64,000 bases of DNA, taken from Sulfurospirillum oryzae (GTDB lineage: Bacteria; Campylobacterota; Campylobacteria; Campylobacterales; Sulfurospirillaceae). The translations under genes and the position numbers were made by a program. Each line of letters opens with the position of its first letter. The first letter of the stretch is position 1. The notes beneath the pieces were generated by a model, which saw only the letters and a list, made by a program, of their open reading frames with translations, made no database searches and was not told the origin of the DNA. The DNA is taken from assembly GCF_025770725.1 (NCBI RefSeq), contig NZ_JANZKZ010000002.1, forward strand, positions 558,001 through 622,000, read 5' to 3'. Below, piece by piece: positions 58,305-64,000 of this stretch.

Positions 58305-58612
58305 GTATACGCCTTTCTGACATTCATGATCTCAACTAAGTTCATGTCATCTAACATCGCATAAAGCTCTTCGCTTCCTACGTTTACATGTAATGTCATT
58401 TTATCCATTTTAATTGATTTAATTAAAAAACCAATGACGGAAGAAGTAATGATAAAAGAGTCTTTAATCATGAGATTGATGATAGCATCGGTGTGTTGCT
58501 CGTGAGTCTTTCGGATAGCCTCTTTAATCGCCTGTGCATTTGCAATCGTCTTAATCGTGCCTGCAATAAGAATATCTACATGCTCACGATGCACTTTAAT
58601 TACTAAATCCAT
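58289..58612 (-). CDS. STAS-like small protein
   Basis: 107 residues from ATG at 58612, preceded by TGGAGG five bases upstream; an upstream in-frame start at 58639 is less likely. The pattern [22 protein letters not shown], then [19 protein letters not shown], then [15 protein letters not shown] fits a single STAS (sulfate transporter/anti-sigma antagonist) domain. The phosphorylatable Ser of true antagonists may be in [10 protein letters not shown]. It overlaps the heme chemoreceptor gene, so it may relay its signal. Confidence 0.65.
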   Translation of the reverse strand: MDLVIKVHREHVDILIAGTIKTIANAQAIKEAIRKTHEQHTDAIINLMIKDSFIITSSVIGFLIKSIKMDKMTLHVNVGSEELYAMLDDMNLVEIMNVRKAYTCDKA

Positions 58613-58700
58613 TACGCCTCCACAAAAACAAAAAATCAACTTTCATTATAGTATATATTTGTTTATTTTAGAAATTAATATATTATAAAAATGACACTAA

Positions 58701-59000
58701 TTAGCCACACAGTTCCTTTTTGACACGTTCACTTGCCATAGTGATATTCCAAGCAGGTTCCCAAACAATTTCTATTTCACATGTTTCTATACCATCAATT
58801 TTTAAAACAGCATCCTTAGTCCATTGTTGAATGAGTTCATGCAATGGGCATCCTTTTGTTGAAAGTGTCATCGTAACATAGACATTATTCGCTTCAATTT
58901 TAACGCCATAAATAAGTCCTAATGAAACGATATCAAACCCTACTTCTGGGTCAATCACGGTTGAAATAGCATTATAAACATCTTCTTCTGTAACGATCAT
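58701..59000 (-). CDS. MIP18/SufT-like DUF59 metal-sulfur cluster protein
   Basis: 99 residues with the DUF59 fold: VYNAISTVIDPEVGFDIVSL, IYGVKIEANNVYVTMTL and STKGCPLHELIQQW, whose Cys is the conserved one. The family helps iron-sulfur cluster assembly (SufT, PaaD, MIP18). It is last of a three-gene unit with the heme-copper-like protein and the DUF2249 protein. Confidence 0.88.
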   Translation of the reverse strand: MIVTEEDVYNAISTVIDPEVGFDIVSLGLIYGVKIEANNVYVTMTLSTKGCPLHELIQQWTKDAVLKIDGIETCEIEIVWEPAWNITMASERVKKELCG

Positions 59001-59003
59001 TGA

Positions 59004-60266
59004 TTACTCCTTAATATTATAATTAAACGCATGTGCAGCATTAAATGCTACTAAGATTAATGAAGTTAGGAGCAACACACTTCCTAACAAAAAAAGTTTT
59101 TCTAACTGCATTAAAACACCGCCACTAAGCATTATGACTGAGACAAAAAGCATCCATGTTTGGGTATTGGCTACTTTCGTATGAATCATCTGATGTAAGA
59201 GTGGCACCTTCTGTTTTCCAACCAAGGGTGAAAATTTCTCATACCAAATTAAAAAAGGTAAAATTTTATAAATATGACCAATAATAAATGACAACAAAAA
59301 GCCAAAAAAGAAAAGTACTCCTGCAAGTATTCCTATTGCACTGTTACCAAAAGTAAAGTAAGAAGCGTAACAAAGAACAGAACCAACTAAACAAAGAAGA
59401 GCAAAAACAACATTTTTAACCCAATAATCATTTTGCTTGCGTACTCTTTGTTTAAAAATAATTGCCATTTGCACAATAAAACACAAAATTCCTGATGCGA
59501 TTAGCCCAAAAGCAATAGCTTGTATAAAAAAAGGAAATGGAGCAATTAGAGCAATCATACCCAACGCTACTCCAATGCTATGTAAGTACAATGCTGCATG
59601 AATCCACTTCTCTTCAAATCCATGAGAGAGTGAAAACATAGGAATCAGCACCATTGAAACACCCATCACGATCATCATTACAAAACCACCAAGTGTACCT
59701 ATAATGTGCGCTTTAACCCATGCATCAATATCAATCACTAAAAGACCATGTCCTAAACTAAGACCTATAAGTAGCCCTAAGCTCACGGAAATAAACAAAA
59801 AAATCGTACCGATAAGTAAAAATTTGCTTACAAGTGTAATAGTTTCTAAACGATAAAATGTCAAAAAGACATTGAAACAAAAAATGAGCATCGAAAGATA
59901 AGTGATTACCGCACCATAAGGAATAAGCAAATGAAGCTCTGCAAAGGTAAATCCACTCACCATCAATGAAAAACCAACAATGTACATGTAAAACTGAATA
60001 TAGGCAAAATCTTTAGAAAAAATAGGTGCTTCAAGAACAACCGGTAAAAGCTGGTACATTGCCCCAAAAATGATCATCATCACAAAACCAAGTAAATACA
60101 GATGCGAAAATGCGGCTAATGATGAGGAAATAATATAACCTGAAATATCAGAATTCATAAACAAAAGTGCGACACCGCTAAGGCTCAAAAAGAGTATCCC
60201 TGCAATAAAAAAATGCGCTACCAACACAAAAGGTGGTGCCATCTCTGTGGCAAGTGAGACTTTCAT
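59004..60266 (-). CDS. Multi-span heme-copper-oxidase-like membrane protein
   Basis: 420 residues with about 12 transmembrane helices. Helix-embedded His residues in FSHLYLLGF, AHIIGTLGGF and IIGHIYKILPFLIWY recall the heme-ligating histidines of cytochrome oxidase or nitric oxide reductase subunit I, and of NnrS. The full catalytic set (six His and Tyr or Glu) is not confirmed, so it may be a heme-binding relative without oxidase activity. It lies between the DUF2249 and DUF59 genes. Confidence 0.7.
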   Translation of the reverse strand: MKVSLATEMAPPFVLVAHFFIAGILFLSLSGVALLFMNSDISGYIISSSLAAFSHLYLLGFVMMIIFGAMYQLLPVVLEAPIFSKDFAYIQFYMYIVGFSLMVSGFTFAELHLLIPYGAVITYLSMLIFCFNVFLTFYRLETITLVSKFLLIGTIFLFISVSLGLLIGLSLGHGLLVIDIDAWVKAHIIGTLGGFVMMIVMGVSMVLIPMFSLSHGFEEKWIHAALYLHSIGVALGMIALIAPFPFFIQAIAFGLIASGILCFIVQMAIIFKQRVRKQNDYWVKNVVFALLCLVGSVLCYASYFTFGNSAIGILAGVLFFFGFLLSFIIGHIYKILPFLIWYEKFSPLVGKQKVPLLHQMIHTKVANTQTWMLFVSVIMLSGGVLMQLEKLFLLGSVLLLTSLILVAFNAAHAFNYNIKE

Positions 60267-60270
60267 CTCA

Positions 60271-60627
60271 TCAACCAGCGCAATGTTTTTGGCTTAAATC
60301 AACTTTATCACTCATTCCCTCTTTGTAGGAAAAGATAAGTTGGAGTTTTCCACCTTCAAGTTCGGTAACATCAATGTCGTAAAAAGATTGCACTTTAGCA
60401 AGCAACCCAATAGGTGAACGATGGTTAATCATCACCACTTTTTTATGAGCATTATCTAAAAGCTCAAGTGCGATCATCGCATTGACCATTGGCTCTGGCG
60501 GTGCGCACAAAGAGGTATCAAAGCTAATATATTCTATACCATCTCTTATGTAAGAGAAAAAAGGAACGGTTGCATTTTCTACATGTAAAAGTTTTGCTTC
60601 TTGTGGATAATTGTCTGGAGTCATCAT
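60271..60627 (-). CDS. DUF2249-like (SirA/TusA-related) protein
   Basis: 118 residues from ATG at 60627, which has AAGGA seven bases upstream. The CAPPEPMVNAMIALELL stretch after SFDTSL is typical of DUF2249, a TusA-like fold seen in nitrogen-oxide gene clusters. The Cys in SLCAPPEPM could be the sulfur or metal site, and another lies near the C-terminus (KHCAG). It is first gene of the three-gene unit, with a Crp/Fnr-type site at -41.5. Confidence 0.8.
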   Translation of the reverse strand: MMTPDNYPQEAKLLHVENATVPFFSYIRDGIEYISFDTSLCAPPEPMVNAMIALELLDNAHKKVVMINHRSPIGLLAKVQSFYDIDVTELEGGKLQLIFSYKEGMSDKVDLSQKHCAG

Positions 60628-60654
60628 CGTTTCATCCTTATGAATTTTAATGAA

Positions 60655-60696
60655 ACTATAATGCAAAGAAAAGATTATTTCCTTAATCTACATCAA
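60655..60696 (-). promoter_or_regulatory. DUF2249 operon promoter with class II Crp/Fnr-type site
   Basis: On the minus strand TTGAT-GTAG-ATTAA (60696-60683) matches the Fnr consensus with one mismatch. Its centre, 60689.5, is 29.5 bases before the first base of TATAGT (60660-60655), hence at about -41.5. The core and spacing equal those upstream of tpx. The regulator is not encoded in this window. Confidence 0.65.
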
Positions 60697-60768
60697 GAAA
60701 AAGAGAAATATTGTCTTAATTAAAAAAATTGAAGATGAGAGCCCTAAAAAAGGCTCTCATGGAAGATT

Positions 60769-62319
60769 TTAGTGTAAAAAGTGTCTAACACCTGTAAAGT
60801 AGAGTGCCATACCATGTTCATTGGCTGCGGCTACAACTTCGTCATCTCGAATACTTCCACCTGGTTCAATGATCGCTTTAACCCCAGCTGCTGCTGCAGC
60901 ATCAATGCTATCGCGGAATGGGAAGAATGCTTCACTCGCAAGGGCGGCACCACTTACATCAATGCCCATATCTTCTGCTTTTCTAAGTGCTGCTTTAGCG
61001 GCATCAACACGACTGGTCATACCCATACCAATGGCCACCATAGCGCTATCTTTAACATAAACAACACAGTTTGATTTTGTTAAACTTGCCACTTTATAGG
61101 CAATTTCAAGATCACTTAGCTCTTGTTTAGAAGCTGTTCTACGAGTCAAACATTTTGCATTTTTGATCTCATCATCATTTACCATGTCGCTCTCTTGGAA
61201 CACAAACCCACCATCAACGTGCTTAAAGTCATACGCGTCTTCGCTCAGAACAAGGTATTTGCTCTCTTGCGTAAAGATTTTGATACGTTTTTTAGCATCA
61301 AAAACATGTAACGCATCTTCATCCACATTGGCAGCGATGATGACTTCCACAAAAATCTCATTGATTTTCTCTGCAAGTGCTTTATTCAAAGTTCCATTGA
61401 TCGCCACAACACCACCGTACGCTGAAACAGGGTCACATTTAAGTGCTTTGATATAACTGTTTAACAGATCGCCACCAATAGCAAAGCCACAAGGATTGGC
61501 ATGTTTGATGATACACACCGCTGGAGCGTCACCAAAGGAAGCGGCAATTTTAACAGCCCCGTTAATGTCTGTCATATTGTTAAAACTAGCTTCGCCTTTG
61601 AGTGTTTTAAAGTTGTTCGTAAAGAAGTAGTCAAACTCGTACAATGCACCTTTTTGGTGTGGGTTTTCACCATAGCGAGTATCGAACGCTTTGGTTCCAA
61701 CGATAAATTGTTTTTCACCAAAACCGCCGTTGAAGCGTTTGTTCATGTAATTGGCGATCATGCTGTCATAAGCACCGGTGTGCTCGAACGCCTTAATCAT
61801 CAAGTCTCTTCTAAATTCTAAACTGTTTGATCCAGATTTGAGTGCCTCGATGACTCTATCATAATCTAAAACATCCGTAACGATCATAACATCTGCAAAG
61901 TTTTTTGCAGCACTTCTTACCATCGCAGGACCACCGATGTCAATATTTTCGATAATGTCATCAAAGTCATCTGTCTTTGCAATCGTCTCTTTAAACGGAT
62001 AAAGATTGACACAGACCAAATCAATTCCCTCAATACCATGCTCTTTTGCCACTTCAACATGTGCAGGCAAGTCTCTACGATGCAAAATGCCTCCGTGAAT
62101 CATAGGGTTGAGTGTTTTCACACGTCCGTCAAACATCTCAGGAAATTTAGTCACTTCACTGATTTCAAGTGCTTTCACACCCTCTTCTTTTAAAAGTTTA
62201 TAGGTTCCACCCGTTGAAATAATTTCAAAGCCCAATGCCGCCAAATCCTTGGCAAACTCCACGATTCCCGTTTTATCACTGACACTAATTAACGCTCTCA
62301 CGCACTTCCTTTTTGACAT
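60769..62319 (-). CDS. purH: Bifunctional AICAR transformylase / IMP cyclohydrolase
   Basis: 516-residue enzyme for the last two steps of purine synthesis. The N-terminal cyclohydrolase domain has [18 protein letters not shown] and [14 protein letters not shown]. The transformylase domain has [15 protein letters not shown] and [24 protein letters not shown]. The length is normal. It is separated from the purC-purS-purQ group and divergent from the Dsb pair. Confidence 0.97.
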   Translation of the reverse strand: MSKRKCVRALISVSDKTGIVEFAKDLAALGFEIISTGGTYKLLKEEGVKALEISEVTKFPEMFDGRVKTLNPMIHGGILHRRDLPAHVEVAKEHGIEGIDLVCVNLYPFKETIAKTDDFDDIIENIDIGGPAMVRSAAKNFADVMIVTDVLDYDRVIEALKSGSNSLEFRRDLMIKAFEHTGAYDSMIANYMNKRFNGGFGEKQFIVGTKAFDTRYGENPHQKGALYEFDYFFTNNFKTLKGEASFNNMTDINGAVKIAASFGDAPAVCIIKHANPCGFAIGGDLLNSYIKALKCDPVSAYGGVVAINGTLNKALAEKINEIFVEVIIAANVDEDALHVFDAKKRIKIFTQESKYLVLSEDAYDFKHVDGGFVFQESDMVNDDEIKNAKCLTRRTASKQELSDLEIAYKVASLTKSNCVVYVKDSAMVAIGMGMTSRVDAAKAALRKAEDMGIDVSGAALASEAFFPFRDSIDAAAAAGVKAIIEPGGSIRDDEVVAAANEHGMALYFTGVRHFLH

Positions 62320-62405
62320 GTTAAAGATTTGTTTATTTATTTATTTTACAATACGTTGGTTTTAGTAACGATTAAATACAATACGCAAATTTTCCGGAGC
62401 AATAA

Positions 62406-62840
62406 ATGACCCCATCACAAAACACGTCAAACCTCACATGGACACTTCTTTTTCTCTGTTGGTTGACGGCCATGATCGCAACACTTGGAAGCCTATTTTT
62501 CAGTGAAGTCATGCTTTTCCCGCCCTGTGTTATGTGTTGGTATCAACGCATTTGTATGTACCCTTTAGCTATTATTTTTCTCGTCGCACTTTTAAGTAAC
62601 GATAAAAATGTTTTTAAATACGCTATGCCACTTGTTCTCTTAGGGCTTTTCTTTGCCATTTATCAAAATTTGCTCTACTATGGCATTTTGCCTGAAGCCG
62701 CAGCGCCATGCTCACAAGGTGTTTCTTGTACGAGTGATTATATTAACTGGTTTGGGTTTATCACCATTCAATTGCTCTCGCTTGTTTCTTTTGTCACAGT
62801 TTTCACCCTACTCATCTTTTTAAAACGAAAGGCTTCTTAA
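62406..62840 (+). CDS. dsbB: DsbB-like disulfide oxidoreductase
   Basis: 144 residues with four transmembrane helices. The first periplasmic pair is in PPCVMCWYQRICMYPL (CxxC), and the second pair is in CSQGVSC. It would reoxidise the DsbA-like partner and pass electrons to quinone. The size is normal for the short DsbB/BdbC type. It overlaps nothing and is followed by the DsbA-like gene after three bases. TCCGGAG precedes the ATG. Confidence 0.9.
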   Translation: MTPSQNTSNLTWTLLFLCWLTAMIATLGSLFFSEVMLFPPCVMCWYQRICMYPLAIIFLVALLSNDKNVFKYAMPLVLLGLFFAIYQNLLYYGILPEAAAPCSQGVSCTSDYINWFGFITIQLLSLVSFVTVFTLLIFLKRKAS

Positions 62841-62843
62841 CTC

Positions 62844-63470
62844 ATGAAAAAACAGACACTTATTATTGCTTCACTCTTTACACTTGTTCTTCTCTTTGTC
62901 GGAGGAAGTTATCTTTATAAAAATGCTGACCATAGCGTTACTGGAGAAAAGACAACTGCGCTAATGCGCCCACACGCTTATGTTCTAGGAAATCCTAATG
63001 CTAAAACAACCATTGTAGAATTTTTTGATCCTGCTTGCGGTACATGTAAAAGTTTTTACCCCTTTGTCAAAAATATTCTCAAACAAAATCCTGACAAACT
63101 AAAGCTTGTTTTACGTTATGCACCCTTTCATACCGATTCATACTATGTTGTACAAATGATTGAAGCGGCACGATTACAAGGCAAATATCTTGAAGCCATT
63201 GAAGTCATTTACAAATACCAAGATAAATGGGCAAGCCACGGCACGCCCAATATTGGGCTCATTTGGGGATTTTTACCTGAGGTGGGAATTGACATCGATA
63301 AATTAAAAGACGATATGAAAAAACCTGAGATCGATGCGCTCATCAAACAAGACATCGCCGATACGAAAACACTTGGTGTCAATGCAACACCAGAGTTTTT
63401 TGTCAATGGAAAGCCACTCACAAAGTTTGGATACAAAGAGCTTCAAGCACTCATTGAATCCGAGCTTTAA
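62844..63470 (+). CDS. DsbA-family periplasmic thiol oxidoreductase
   Basis: 208 residues: an N-terminal signal anchor (about 5-24), a thioredoxin fold with active site PACGTCKSF (CxxC = CGTC), and the cis-Pro loop VNATPEFFVNGKPL. It resembles the BdbD/Com1 type of DsbA, encoded beside a BdbC-type DsbB. It would form disulfides in exported proteins. Confidence 0.9.
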   Translation: MKKQTLIIASLFTLVLLFVGGSYLYKNADHSVTGEKTTALMRPHAYVLGNPNAKTTIVEFFDPACGTCKSFYPFVKNILKQNPDKLKLVLRYAPFHTDSYYVVQMIEAARLQGKYLEAIEVIYKYQDKWASHGTPNIGLIWGFLPEVGIDIDKLKDDMKKPEIDALIKQDIADTKTLGVNATPEFFVNGKPLTKFGYKELQALIESEL

Positions 63471-63476
63471 GAGCGA

Positions 63477-63965
63477 TTACCCCTGTTTTGGAGGCATGAT
63501 TTCATTGTAACCATGAAGTCTAATGTCACGACGTCTTTGAGCGTCATGGCAACGCCTCTTTTCCACATCGCTCTCTGGTACAAAGGTTGGCACAGGTGTG
63601 GGCCTTCCTTTGTCATCAACGGCAACCATCGTAAAAAAACAGCTGTTCGTATGGGTTGCTATCCCTTTTTGAATATTTTCTGCAATAACTTTAATACCAA
63701 CTTCCATCGATGTTTTGCCCGTATAATTAACACTCGCTAAAAACGTCACCAGCGTTCCAACAGGGATTGACTGTTTAAAGATGACTTGATCAACGGACAT
63801 CGTCACAACATAACCACCACAATAGCGTGATGCACACGCATACGCTACTTGATCGAGAAGTTTTAAAAGATCTCCTCCATGAACATTGCCAGAAAAATTG
63901 GCTTTATCGGGTGTCATTAAAACAGACATACTTAATGTGTGTCGCTCAAAAGGCGTGGATAGCAT
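63477..63965 (-). CDS. Acyl-CoA thioesterase (hotdog fold)
   Basis: 162 residues of the YciA/BACH-like hotdog family. MTPDKANFSGNVHGGDLLKLLDQVAYACASRY contains the Asn/His-Gly-Gly catalytic block, and DQVIFKQSIPVGTLVTFLASVNYTGKTSMEVGI follows. It hydrolyses acyl-CoA esters; the substrate is not clear. It lies six bases from the convergent DsbA-like gene. The last 35 bases of the window (63966-64000) hold nothing I can identify. Confidence 0.88.
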   Translation of the reverse strand: MLSTPFERHTLSMSVLMTPDKANFSGNVHGGDLLKLLDQVAYACASRYCGGYVVTMSVDQVIFKQSIPVGTLVTFLASVNYTGKTSMEVGIKVIAENIQKGIATHTNSCFFTMVAVDDKGRPTPVPTFVPESDVEKRRCHDAQRRRDIRLHGYNEIMPPKQG

Positions 63966-64000
63966 CTAATTTTTTTCCTTTTTTATCATCTCATACGCTT

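Overview
The window looks like a chromosome segment from a Campylobacterota (epsilonproteobacterial) species. Gene content and order fit Sulfurospirillum best, but the genus is my inference. Support comes from the rpmH-rnpA-yidD-yidC-jag-mnmE cluster, a ppiD-like gene next to ftsA-ftsZ, chemoreceptors, NnrS, c-type heme proteins and moderately AT-rich coding. No rRNA, tRNA, CRISPR array or insertion sequence was recognised.

Layout. 1-4.7 kb (minus): ribosome, RNase P and membrane-insertase cluster; rnpA and mnmE both lack ATG, GTG and TTG starts. 4.8-9.4 kb (minus): B12-dependent glutamate mutase operon (glmS, glmE, glmL) followed by a stand-alone adenylating enzyme. 9.5-14 kb: small tetraheme cytochrome, RraA-like protein, cysteine-rich protein, exported protein, clpB. 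14-19 kb (plus): C-terminal protease, purC-purS-purQ, SH3-tailed membrane protein, plsC-like acyltransferase. 19-24.2 kb: htpG, then a single gene bounded by integron core sites with an attC-like site behind it, then yyaL and a rhodanese. 24.2-31.5 kb: UvrD-like helicase, a three-gene ExeA/MshM-like ATPase operon, a NifX-like protein, exported proteins, a PIF1-like helicase. 31.5-37.7 kb: NlpC/P60 plus M15 lipoprotein, an OLD-type nuclease, DUF1737, a RhuM-Fic protein, a diguanylate cyclase. 37.7-45.9 kb: tpx-nnrS, copA-copZ, rmuC, rsmH with an FtsL-like protein, bioA. 46-52.5 kb: ppiD-like, ftsA, ftsZ, DUF4149, prmC, M48 protease. 52.7-64 kb: two chemoreceptors (one with a heme c site), an ABC-F ATPase, a STAS-like protein, a DUF2249/heme-copper-like/DUF59 operon, purH, dsbB-dsbA and a thioesterase.

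Main non-coding signals. (1) A 72-bp attC-like site at 21928-21999 and a matching core site at 21142-21148 enclose one gene as a lone integron-type cassette. (2) The palindrome TTACATGTAA occurs 31 times by my count. (3) Two 140-bp quasi-palindromes (24243-24382, 54444-54583) differ by compensatory changes in their stems. (4) Two 90-bp repeats (30011-30100, 56563-56652) are about 90% identical. (5) Two nearly identical Crp/Fnr-type sites sit at the same distance from a -10 box, upstream of tpx-nnrS and of the DUF2249 operon. (6) Long hairpins occupy the leaders of htpG and of the 52.7-kb chemoreceptor gene.

How the genes may work together. Several loci suit an anaerobic or microaerobic sulfur- and nitrogen-respiring lifestyle: cytochrome, heme chemoreceptor, NnrS, heme-copper-like protein, thiol peroxidase and Dsb pair. 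The glutamate mutase operon ends in an adenylating enzyme instead of methylaspartate ammonia-lyase, so it may make 3-methylaspartate for a product and not for fermentation. All names rest on reading the translations; no database search was run.
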